From positions 1,550,001-1,614,000 of the forward strand of contig JAHLMK010000009.1 in NCBI GenBank assembly GCA_019915135.1: a DNA stretch of 64,000 bases, given 5' to 3'. The position numbers and the translations under genes are program-made. Origin of the DNA: Strobilurus pachycystidiatus. Taxonomy: Eukaryota; Basidiomycota; Agaricomycetes; Agaricales; Physalacriaceae. The notes beneath the pieces are model-generated. The model was not told the origin of the DNA, did not search any database, and worked only from the letters and a program-made list of their open reading frames with translations. Positions 21,211 to 31,397 of this stretch are shown here, piece after piece (the stretch's first letter is position 1; each line of letters begins with the position of its first letter).

Positions 21211-22176
21211 CTACACGGCATCACCCAAAGCCCCACCACGTTCTAACCTCTCAAGGGACGGATCCTCCAACACCGGCCTCATAACATCTTCCCTCAAATG
21301 TAGAGACACCGCAATCACCTCCTCGTACTACCTCAGCTTCCCTCCCTGTTCCCGTTCTCCTTGTCCTACAGGAAGATCGTCCAGAACCTGCACACACCCA
21401 TCCATGCTCGGCATGACAGCCTCCATCCTCCGCGCCCCTTGCCCACCAAAAGTCCACCTCGAACACCCCAAGCCTTAATCAAGACGTTGCGATACAATCC
21501 CGCCTCCCCAAGAAGGCGCCCCAGATCCTATACGGGCAGGCTTCGTGTGCCATGTCGTATAACATCGCCCCGATCCCGGCCGCGGCGGAAGGGGAGAAGA
21601 GTGACAGCGTCTGGCGAATGGATTGGGCGAGGGATAGAACGGTGGGGGTCTGGGTAGTGGATGCTTCGACGCGGGCGAAGAACCTAGGAAAGTCGCAGGA
21701 AGGGGAGAAGGAAGGCGCTCCCGTGGCCGAGTGTGATGTTCAGATTGGCTGTAGCATCTCCGTGGTCGAGGAAGTCTGGACGACGGGCACAAAGAATGAG
21801 ATAAAGGATGGCAAAGCATCAAACTTGCTGATGCCAGCGTTCGAGCCTCCGAAAGTCTCCCAGATACGATCAATGTCCTCTGCGCTGAATTGAATGCGAT
21901 AATGGAAATCTACCAAGACGCGTCCATATCGTTGGGTGTGGCCTCCATTGGGATTGTAGGCGGCAAATTGGAGCTGACCAGCCCAAGCGGCGTAACCCCG
22001 ACCCAGGGTGAGTTCCAGTGCTCGCTGGAGAGTGGGTACATCAAGCGGTGTATCGTAAAACCAGACGCCAGCGGTACAAGCAAAGTTGACGGGGCTGGAA
22101 TCGAAGATGGAGAGAGGGATGCGGTGAGCTGTAGTTCAACAGACGCGTGGAGGACATCCTGCCTGATGGTGGCCAT
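21211..22176 (-). pseudogene. Frameshifted BAHD-like acyltransferase (transferase family) remnant
   Basis: Reading the minus strand across frames gives, in the order of the fungal trichothecene-acetyltransferase-like/BAHD family: HRIPLSIFDSSPVNF, VWFYDTPLDVPTLQRALELT, WAGQLQFAAYNPNGGHTQRY, DIDRIWETFGGSNAGISKFDAL; after a frame change near 21808-21818, an LNITLGHGSAFLL block; after another near 21700-21715, FFARVEAS then FSPSAAAGIGAMLYDMAHEA and RIWGAFLGRRDCIATS; then a TGA at 21479-21481, LRLGVFEVDF, a frame change near 21455, MEAVMPSMDGCVQVLDDLP, a TAG at 21328-21330, and VIAVSLHLREDVMRPVLED. At least three frameshifts and two internal stops argue against function. Intact members transfer acyl groups from acyl-CoA to alcohols or amines in secondary metabolism. 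The canonical HxxxD is not visible in what remains. Confidence 0.7.
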
Positions 22177-23465
22177 GAAGATGTCGCCAAGAGGGCGCGA
22201 TATATAACCAAGTTAACGGCCGTACCGGCGCGCGGAGTGTAACGATGTGTTGCTATATATTGGATCCGGTTCCGGCAGAGACGCTAGGGTAGGAATTAGT
22301 AGTGCTTTGAAAGACGGCAAAAGACGACCATACCACCCCAAATTCCACCACATAAGGGGACGAAACTGAGATCTGAGATGTCGGCGTGAACTCGTCTTCC
22401 GTGGCTCATGATCAGTCCTTTTGAAAAAGCTGGGCCTCTGCAATGCGAGCGTTATTTACGACGCGGTAACACAATGTTCTTCAGGGTCTTGAGACGCCAT
22501 GAGCCTAGGGCGACACATCGGGATGGTTGGCGGTTGAAGAGAAAAGGCGCGGTAACCAAATATTTGGCGGCAGCCTCTACTCGGCACGGTCACGGTGCCG
22601 TCAGACTCAATGTCGCTTTGCTTTCTCCAAGTTTCTCCATCGGCGTGCGGTAGTACTCAATTGATTTTCTTCCTACTGTCAAAAAAACTTCGCTACTGCT
22701 GCTAGTATCTATTCCAAACGGACCCGGACATTCAATGACTCAATTACCTTGGACACAGACTTCCGCGTAGTAAGCACTGCGCGTTCTGCTAGTGACACAC
22801 TCATTCAAGACTTGATCTCTCTAGAGCTACTGGTCTCCGAATACGTAATCGATTTTCTGAAAACCTTCCTGAGTCTCTGAATACGTACTACACGATGTGT
22901 TGATGAATTCGGGCTCCTCTCCCTGGCACCTTGACTCTTGAGATCGAATTTACCACTACATGCGCCTTCTTCCCTACCGATTCCCGTCCATCTCTTTGGG
23001 AGAAGTTTCCATCAGTGCGTATGTCTTCTATCGATCAAATGTATCGAGCAGCAGTCCCATTTTGGACCGGAGTCCTGGGATGACGATGAAGACGACTACG
23101 CTTCATACCTCAAGTACATCGTCGAACTCTTCGAGCGGCACCAGTCGCTCACCATAGCTGAGCCGCAAGCTCTTGAGACTCGCATCATCTACCTCTCCCT
23201 CCCCATCGCTCGCTGCACATCAGTCCTCCTCCATTGTGCTGAGCACTTCCGCTTGGATTACAAACCGAAGGAGTAAGAGATAACGCAGTCATCCAATTCT
23301 GTTCTTTAGGGTGTCTTTCTGTACTCGAATTAATCTGAGTCTTGATGTCATCTCAAGGCCTTCTTCAGATGATGATCTCGCAGCCTCAGTGCATTCACGA
23401 TGAGCGGAGGACTCGTGTACGCTGGTGTGCAAACGATGTCACCACATTCTCTATCCTATAAACTG
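22177..23465. other. Intergenic with one plus-strand open fragment
   Basis: At about 23041-23276 (+) one frame reads ESWDDDEDDYASYLKYIVEL and on to DYKPKE and a stop, and looks protein-like (acidic then helical). I could not join an upstream exon in the right phase, so it may be a fragment. The remainder shows nothing supportable. Confidence 0.3.
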
Positions 23466-23880
23466 TCACCTACAGTATGATGTACTGGCCATGTCTAGAA
23501 TTCGAGTCTCTACAGTCTTCTGACGACTCGGACCTCCCTCGTCCAACCATCCCACCTTGACGAAACGCTGAAGCGCGGCGGTGATCCACGTCCCAGAGTT
23601 TCTGTTCATACTCCTAATCCTCTCAACATCGACGCCCTCGAACTCTTTATACAATCCATCGAGCGTGCTCATCAGCTCCTCGTCATGAGGGCGCCGCCAC
23701 CCTTCAACTTTGTGATAATCGTAGTTCTCCCATTGCGGGTCAAAGGCTGACTCATAGTGGTAGCTCTCCCAGCGCGTCCCATGAATGAGCGACTACCGGT
23801 GTCGCGCGGCGTGCCCGGACGAATCCGTGGTGATGAGTGACCAGTGGTGATGATTGGCGCTGATGATAGGTCCATGGCAT
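23466..23880 (-). CDS. Hypothetical protein, 122 aa
   Basis: Two exons, 23797-23880 and 23466-23750, with a 46-nt phase-0 intron. The product starts MPWTYHQRQSS, then SAFDPQWENYDYHKVEGWRR, then a helical segment ending in NRNSGTWITAALQRFVKVGW. No family recognised, no signal peptide or membrane helix. Codon-level protein character of exon 2 is good; exon 1 and the intron are inferred from splice consensus only. Confidence 0.4.
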
Positions 23881-24316
23881 GGTGAAGGCGACGCGACGTA
23901 GAGTGCCGATGGTTGGAGTTTGGCTGTTCCCAAAGAGAACATTCTATGTGGAGGGGGTATGGCTATGAGGAAATGGACAGAGCAGGGGAACAGCCCTTTT
24001 AACCAAGCGACTCACGGGTCAGTGATCCCTAATATGAAATTCGGTGGTCTTTTTGTTTCATTTGTGTCGACGATCACCATCGTTGCACTATATTGACCTG
24101 ATTTCCAGCATCCCTTTGCTAGTGGTGGCCTGCAGCTGGTGGTCTAAAAAGGTTCCGGTGGTGTCGATCAGAGAGATTGAAAATTTGAATTGATTAACTG
24201 CCGGAGCGGCATCTTTCGAGCACAGCACGTGTTCGCGTCTCTTTGTCTCGGCGATCAACTTAAAAACTCGAGAGCATCAGTAGTCTCTTGACGCCTCATA
24301 TATAGTAGTGCACACT
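23881..24316. promoter_or_regulatory. Divergent intergenic region
   Basis: Head-to-head spacing between the 122-residue hypothetical gene (-) and the F-box gene (+). It must hold both promoters; a TATATA stretch at 24298-24303 lies close to the F-box start. Confidence 0.35.
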
Positions 24317-26100
24317 ATGTCTACCACGGGACACGGTAAGTCCTAGTACGAACTCACGAACTCTCTCTCAATCATCCTGCAGTTCTTCTTCAGGATTGGA
24401 CACCGTGCAAGGGTGTGGGATTCTGTTCGTGCTCGAACCATCTTCCGCAGACTTCCCACCTGCCGACCGACTTCTGTGACACGCTCGGTAGCGATCCTAC
24501 TTTTTTCCGCTACAGCTCGAGCAATGACCCTCTTCTGCCGCCCGAAAGTGACGCCATTACCCAGTCGATCGCTGATGTCCTTGCACGCACTCAGAGGTCT
24601 CAGCAAGCTTCAGACGAGCTTGGAAGTCTGAGAGATGCTCTTCTTGCAGAGGTCAGCAGAGTGGTCGAAATCATGAATGCCCTTGCACGCTATCGCGGGA
24701 GACTCTCAGCTGCAATAGGGCGTAGACGCCAGTTGAACACACCTATTCGACGCGTTCCAACCGAAGTCCTCACACACATAATCTCCCTTGCTATCATGCC
24801 CACGGTGCCTCGATTTTTCAAGGATGGCGATAATTCCTGGAACGTGATGCCCCGTTCACACCCACTTTGGTCAATGGTTCGCGTCTGTCGGCGGTGGCAT
24901 AGGGACATCATTGCCTGCCCAACTCTCTGGTCACAAATCACAATCTACATCGACCGTTTCCGCCGTGAAAAAAAGGGGTCGGAGCGGCTGGAACACTACC
25001 TTCGCTTAGCCGGCCAAGCACATTTGTCCCTATCCTTCGTCTGGCATCCTCGCCATGAGGACACTTCCCCCAGACGCCTACAACTGCCGAAGAAAATCGT
25101 GAAGTTTTTGGCCCCAGTGGCTGCTCGGATCCGCACACTGGATCTCATTCTTCCGGTGGCTACGATGACGGGGCTGCAACCGTTACGGGGATCCCTTCAC
25201 GGCTTGAAAAGACTCTACGTCCACAACACATTGGCAAAATCGGATTCGAATTTTCGTATGCCGGACATCGTGTGTTCGCGCCAACTGACCACCTTGGAAA
25301 CCTACGATATAACTGGTGCCGCTCAATGTGGCATCCCATGGGGCAGGATACGGTCATTCACGGGAGCAGGCAACGGAGAACAAGCTGGAAAAGTGGATGA
25401 TGCGGTTCAGGTGCTGACACAGGCGACAGCACTTCAAACATTCACTTTTTTCCTGAAAGGGCCTCTCACCAACGAAACCACACCCGTTATCTGCAATCAC
25501 CTCCGCGAGCTGCGTCTGACGGGGGAGTGCAATGGGACAGATTGGTTTCTGTGTCAACTTTTGGATCACGTCCAACTCCCGGCATTGGTAAAAATCGGCA
25601 TTACGGCGAAATACTGGAGCAGGGCGAGTCCCTCCGACGGTCTGGTTGTATTTGAAGCCCTTGTTAGGTGTATCCTACGGTCACATTCTCCTCTTGCTAT
25701 CATGCAGTTCGATGGGGGCCACATCCGCGCCAGCGACGTCATGGACCTCTTCCGAGGGACTCCAACCATCGACGATGTTCGACTGCTATGCATCAAATCT
25801 GGTATAACGGACGATATCGTGAAAGAGCTCGTCCGCGTGGACGATAGAGAGGTTTTACTTCCCAACCTCCGAACACTCCAGTTCAACGGTGCCGTCGAGT
25901 TGGAGTCTGACTCCGTCGTCGACATGATCAAAAGCCGATGGGATGTTGCGCCCTTTAACTACGTTCACTTGACCTGGTATGATCAGAGCGCTAGCTATGA
26001 TACACGACGCAAGTGGGGTGAGACGGCGAAGGCTATCACCAGTGATCTGTCGCCATTTGCGAGCAAGGGACTGCACGTTGTAGCGAAAGTTCTGAATTAG
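24317..26100 (+). CDS. F-box-like, leucine-rich-repeat-type protein
   Basis: Two exons: a 19-nt first exon 24317-24335 carrying the ATG, then 24383-26100, phase 1; 578 residues. Layout: a Cys-containing N-terminus, a helical coiled-coil-like region about residues 65-115 (ESDAITQSIADVL, LRDALLAEVSRVVEIMNALA), directly followed by the F-box-like motif TPIRRVPTEVLTHIISLAI, with HPLWSMVRVCRRWHRDI after it. The remaining 430 residues are irregular leucine-rich segments. This is the standard layout of the large Agaricomycete F-box family. F-box proteins bind Skp1 and present substrates to SCF ubiquitin ligases; the substrate here is unknown. Frame is clean through the long second exon. Confidence 0.82.
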
Positions 26101-26272
26101 TAGCTTGAGACTCAATTAGCTACCACAATATTATCCCATCGTCGAATACTGCGATGCAATGTTTAATCTTTAACTACAGCGTTACCACGACACTGCGTAC
26201 CCGAACTAGATGAGCGATGTGACTTTCTATTGTATACATGTGTTCCCTAAGTAAGTGAATACTTCTGTAATG

Positions 26273-27487
26273 TTAAGCTTCGTTAACCTCGAACCTATTC
26301 GCTGGATGTCCTCTCTCCAAAAAGGCCCAGATGATCTTATCCTTCCACCCCTTCTCCTTCCACGCATTGACGTCCTTCGTAAACTCGTCTATAATTCCGG
26401 GGAGTGAGCTATCGTGCGCGAGCAGAGCCAGCACATTTGGTTCTGCATCGAGATGAGCAAGCTTTCCTAGCGTCTCGACTGCAGCCACGCGGTCATGATA
26501 CGCAGAAGGACCCTCCGGTATAGAAAGTAGGGGAACATCAGGCGTGTTCGAAGGGAAAGATGCGAAGGGACATGCACAGTGCTTGTTAGGTCGTATTTGC
26601 GCGGGGTGGTGGCATGTGTCTCCACCGAGGAGGACGAAAGATGTTGCCGTGACGCGGACGAGGGCGCTGATGTGCCCGGCACAGTGCTGAGAGAGTATGA
26701 ATGAGGTGTACACAACTATGGTCGAACATACATACACCGGGGGCATTGAGGATATACAAGCTTCCGTCGGAGAAGTAATCCAATGCATCGTATTCACCAA
26801 TCTTCAACGGGAAGTCTTTCAACTCGGTAACTTTGCGGCCACTGTTCAGGATCAAAAACAACTTCGCCACGGATAAGTAGAATTTCTTACCTGATATCGT
26901 CTTCGACCAGGGTTGCATCGGTGACGGTTGGATACGTCCTAAGATCACTATCGGGACCGACGATGAGTTCTGTCTTTGATGGAAACTTCCTCAAGTCACC
27001 TACAGAGAAAGGTCAAAGACTTGAAAGTAGGACGTTCAATTGCTCGGCTTACCGATGTGATCAAGGTGCGTATGACTATAATCACCAGTGAGTGACCATC
27101 ATGTCTTAAGAATGAGGAAGCGAACCTCCAAAACACCGTATCAATATCGGCTGGACTGACACCCCCTTCCTCGAGCTGATCCACGACATCCTTCTCCACG
27201 ACGAGCCCACGGAGGCCTAAATCATTCCAGAGCTTGAGCAGTCCCTTAATAGCTGGTGACAACCCTTCGGCACCCTTCCTCATCCCAAGGTCGAAGAGTA
27301 GGCGCTTTCCGGAGGGATGCTGAAGAAGAAAAGCGTAGATTGGCGAGGTGTAAACCTCTCGCCCCTCGGAGACAGGCTGCAGGAAGTAGGCTGCGGGGAG
27401 CTGTGTCTCCGGCGTCCCAGTGTTGATAGCTTTGACGGAGATGGTGACCGTCGATGCGGGGATGTTGATCGTCTTGTTTATCGTCAT
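26273..27487 (-). CDS. Metallo-beta-lactamase-fold hydrolase (lactonase-like)
   Basis: Five exons, 27126-27487, 27053-27075, 26891-26999, 26736-26841, 26273-26686, give 337 residues. The metal-binding motif HTHLDH is at residues 122-127 and is encoded by a 23-nt microexon. The second-shell landmarks follow: PGHCAGH near 199-205, GGDTCHHP with Asp 223, and LLAHD near 289-292. The N-terminal part has FLLQHPSGKRLLFDLGMRKG, typical of the family's first strand pair. These proteins bind two metal ions (usually zinc) and hydrolyse lactones or related esters; N-acyl-homoserine lactonases are close in layout. No signal peptide, so probably cytosolic. All metal ligands that can be recognised are present, so it should be active. 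Exact substrate unknown. Confidence 0.85.
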
Positions 27488-28093
27488 GGTTCGGGATGAT
27501 TTTTGGGCGAAGCGCTAGCTTCTTTATACATTATCATAACGGAAGATTCATAAGGCCGAGAGGTAAAATGAGTCAGTGCCGACCGACACAATGCTTAGCA
27601 AGAGGCGCGACGTCGGCCCCAAAGTTGTGTGAATCCGTGTCCTCCCGACTCCCGAGAATGAATTTAGACGCGCAGACCATTCAGCGGAAGATTTGCGATG
27701 CCGAGCATGATGGTGTCAATGAGTCAGCGCCACCCGACACGCTTGCGACATCGGCGACATTCGCGCAGAGACCCGCATTCTCCCGGGTGTCGAGTGAGCA
27801 TACTGCAAGACCGAAGAGAAGAGATGAGCGAGGTATCGTCATGAGGGAAAGGAGAAAGACAGCTAGTGTCATGTGAACGCGTCATACGATACCAAATGCA
27901 AGTTGAGATATAATGAAGATGAGGAGTCGACGACGAATCAATCATGTATAGGAAGCCTGAACTTGCATAGTAAACTAACGATATATACATAAGATACAAG
28001 TACTCTAAATTTTGCAGATACAATAAATTATTGACAGTAGATAAATATAGTGCAGAAAGTCCTGGTAATCACACTCACATCTATCATCTAAGT
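27488..28093. other. Intergenic, 600 bp
   Basis: Upstream of the MBL-fold gene and downstream of the 537-residue gene, both on the minus strand. Holds the MBL-fold gene promoter. No coding exon supported. Confidence 0.45.
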
Positions 28094-29865
28094 TCAAACC
28101 CCAATCCACCCCGCCCGTCTATCCGCCTCCTTCTGCAAGTCCGTGTAAATCATCCTCCTGAGCCCCTCCACCGTCTGATCCAACATCCTGACCAAGTTCT
28201 GCCGCATCTGCCACAACACCTGCGGCTTCGCCGCCGACACTGGGGGGAGCCACGGCGTCACCCGCCCATGACTCCGCACATCATTATCCTCCCACAACCC
28301 ATCCGCATGCTCAGCGAGCGCCGAGTACAGCCGGAAGAGGTAGCAGCAGTGGCACAGCTTGTGCGACGTCCCCATCATCCCGTCCATGTTATCCAGCGCC
28401 TGCTGCGTGTCCATGTCCACGCCGTGAATGGGTGCAGAGGAGTGTTGTAGGCAGACAAGGGCTGTAGCGGGGTGGACGGATGCTGAAATGCGTTGGCTGA
28501 GCGCATTGCGGTATGGTGCTAGCCAAAATTCGTCCAGCGCGTCTCGGTCCTCGCGGTCTTCGAGGTAGGCATCCAATAACTGGATGTACGTCTCGCCATA
28601 CGTCGTCTGTGAGTCGCCGGTGTAGATGTAGAGCACCCGGTCGACGAACGCTAGCTGTGGAGCGCTGTTTCGGATAAAAAGATGCAAATATGAGGCGGCA
28701 CTGTGTGGGGAAAGGATGTTCTTGATGTATGTGTTCATAAGTCCACGAACGTCCGGCGTCGGAGCGCAAAAGCGCACTCGCTCCTCAGGGAAAGGACACA
28801 AGTCGAAGGTCGACCCGTTGACTGGAGACATTTTACGTCAATGAACAACGATGTAAAGGCATATAAGGGGCCTACCATCTTCCAACTTCAAGAAAGACTT
28901 GCGATAACACTGGCCGAGGAGTTGCGCCAAACTCGACCGGCGCCAAAACATCTCCAATTCCTTCTTCTGAAACACCGTCTGCTGCAGCAACGTAAGATAC
29001 ACCAGATGATTCGACACCTGGTTCCCTTGCACCGCGCTGGGATTGTCCAGCACCTCCACCAACGTGCGTATCACCATCCCAACCGACTTGACCAGATGCC
29101 GGACATCCTCCAGAGTCCCTATGACGGTATACGAGCTGCCGGCGGGTATATCCTTGTTCAAAAACCAAGCGCTGAAGAGTCTCGTCGTCTGTGGGTTGGT
29201 GAAGGATATGGTGATGCCCTCTTTCGGGAGGAGATGGAGGTCGTAGTCCGTCAACTGGGGGCGCCACTCTTCGAGGATGCGCCGAAAACTCTGTCCAGCA
29301 GAGAAGAATGTGTCCGAGGCGACGACGGATTGGCGGATTGAGGCATATCGCGATTGGAGAACCGACGTTGTGAAGGGCTGGGTATTGCTTGACAGCGAGC
29401 TGACGCGTAAGGAATCGTACAGACGAGGTACGACTTGGGATATGGAGTCTGTACTAAGGGGATTAGCATGAAGCAATGGTGGAGTGGCGATGGACTGACC
29501 GGCTGTTGATACTGTTTTTTTCGGCGACGAGTTGTATTCGGAGGACCGACCTGCACACGGCAAAAATTAGTAGATACAGAGAGTGGACAATGGGAATGCG
29601 TACCAGGGCCAACATGTACTTGTGATCGCTCCGAAGTCGCGACGACTAAATGCAAGCCGCGCTTGGCGGAACGATACCCGCTCACTGCCACGCCATGCTC
29701 CTCTGTGCCCAGCACCTTCGCGACGTTCCTATACATCGCCGAAATATGCTTGTCGGTGGACAAGTCCTGATCATTTCCAACCAGCTGTGGCGAATGGTTC
29801 CAGTGTTGAAGGCGATAGAGCAGTCCTGAGAGGCCGCAGATTTCTTGCTGCAGTAGTGCGTCCAT
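28094..29865 (-). CDS. Hypothetical protein, 537 aa
   Basis: Four exons, 29604-29865, 29500-29550, 28876-29448, 28094-28821, join with phases 1, 1, 1. It starts MDALLQQEICGLSGLLYRLQ. The first part is helical; exon 2 and the start of exon 3 are Ser/Lys-rich (SSEYNSSPKKTVSTA). From there the protein is ordered, with segments such as LPKEGITISFTNPQTTRLFS, LVKSVGMVIRTLVEVLDNPS and LDAYLEDREDRDALDEFWLA. The C-terminal third has a CHCCYLFRLYSAL patch. No membrane helix and no signal peptide. I do not recognise the family. Frame and splice signals are clean across 1.8 kb, so it is very probably a real gene. Confidence 0.65.
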
Positions 29866-31090
29866 GGCGGTGGTGGGCAGAGGAAGAAGTGGCTTGTCGG
29901 CTTATAAAGGGCGACGCGTTTGTTCTCGATGTGGATCATGTGCGCGAATCCCATTGTTCCCTAGTATGGAAAAATGGTCCGTGTGTGGCAGGGGTGAACA
30001 ATGGGACTTGGGTCGTCGCGAAGCGAAGGGCGAATGGGGATGCCACGGCCGAGGGAGGAAGGAGTGGGTAACCCTGGCGAGACGAAAGTATAAGCGACAA
30101 GCCAGAAGAGAAAAATTTCGAGGAAACGCACTGGGTGTGGACGTTGATTTCACCGTAACTTAGGGTACCAATGCGATGCAATCGTCGAATTGAGCGTAGA
30201 GAGCCGGTTCCTGTAGGTCCTCGACTACAGGCTCCTCAGCGAGTGGGGTTTCCTCTCCGATGATAGAATGTGCAGCAGCTGGGAAAATGACTTAACAAGG
30301 ACAACGACGGGGAAGAGAAAAGCGCATACAAGTCAAGATTTTCCGACGACAAGTCCCTCTGAACCGGGCGCTGGAGCTTGACGGCGCGCGCGACGATATG
30401 TTTTGCACAATGAGAGCTTCTTCGACAATTTGTTCCGATAATCCGTTGAGGACTCAGTACCGAGTCACTCCTCTGCTGTAGATGCAGTCGTCTCTTCGAC
30501 CAGGGCAGGCGCGACAATCGCCTCTTGCACGATGGGAGCTCTTTTCGACGAATGGCTCAAAAGCAGGTGTTTCAAGAGTGACGTAGTTTAGAGCCTCTTC
30601 AAGGGCTGTAATCTTCACAGAATGAAAACAACGTGAGCGAAATCCTGGAGCAGAGAATCATATGGCGCACTGGAGACGTTCTTCATGCATGGGTCGGGAT
30701 GACATTGTCGGACTTGGTGAAGATATGCGCAGTGGTAAAAGCGGCGTATCAGTCGGAGTCCCCACGACCAGATGATTGACCGCAAAACCGTCCGCAGAAC
30801 GCGAGTGGAGGGAACAGCGAGGCGCCATGGTCGTCATTGGACAAGCTTGGAACACGGCACTTCCATTGCCGTGCCGCTGATGAAACGGCTTCATCACTGA
30901 TGGCACACCTTTATCACTGATCATTACCTAGACGGTACCAGCAGTTCAACATATAGCAGACTGTTCTCCTTACCACACCCTTCGTTGACGTGTCGGACGA
31001 TTATCCATCGACTTTGACGCTGTTATCGCCACCACCCGCTTTACACCTCCTCAAGTTGTCAGACTATAATACACCAAGAGCAGACGTCGC
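29866..31090. repeat. Decayed dispersed repeat, copy R1
   Basis: 29980-30215 aligns by eye in the same orientation with 35030-35245: both contain GAAGGGCGAATGG, ACGG(C/A)CGAGGGA, ATGCAATCGTCG and GAGCGTAGA in the same order and spacing. Further right, 30727-30775 matches 52206-52260 (AAAAGC-GCGTATCAGTC). On the minus strand about 30470-30600 one frame reads APIVQEAIVAPALVEETT, part of a Val/Glu/Pro-rich protein that is broken by stops and frameshifts. Confidence 0.5.
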
Positions 31091-31397
31091 GGTACGTATC
31101 CGTCTGGACAATTGTACGACCTACCTCATATATTGTGAAAGTGCGAACCTACTGTCCCTCATCGGTGCCAGTGGCAGCAATTTGTAAGAAGCGGATCTTG
31201 TCGGATACGGTGAGTTTTTGTCTCGATGTCGTATCACCCAACTTACACGGTTACACCTCGGGTTAGACTATCAGACTAGCTTCCATTAATATTGCCAGCA
31301 CTTTGACTGACAGCAAGCAGACTCTGTCGGTGCGTCTTTGTCCGAGTCTGGTGCCCTTACCCTGTCTTACACTTCGTGCAGAGATCAGACTATCATT
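31091..31397 (+). repeat. Periodic leader repeats before HET gene 1
   Basis: Three copies of a donor-like motif GGT(A/G)(C/A/G)GT followed by TCCGTC/TGTCTCG-like bases start at 31091, 31209 and 31329, spaced 118 and 120 bp. Each unit also carries a CTTACAC-like and a CAGACTAT-like segment near its end, the last just before the ATG. Comparable units precede the second HET gene. Confidence 0.55.

Noticed and set aside
21552..21893. Plus-strand open frame of 113 codons
   Set aside because: It is the antisense of the acyltransferase remnant, whose minus-strand frames carry clear family motifs.
24343..24606. Minus-strand open frame at the start of the F-box gene
   Set aside because: Shadow of the helical region of the F-box protein.
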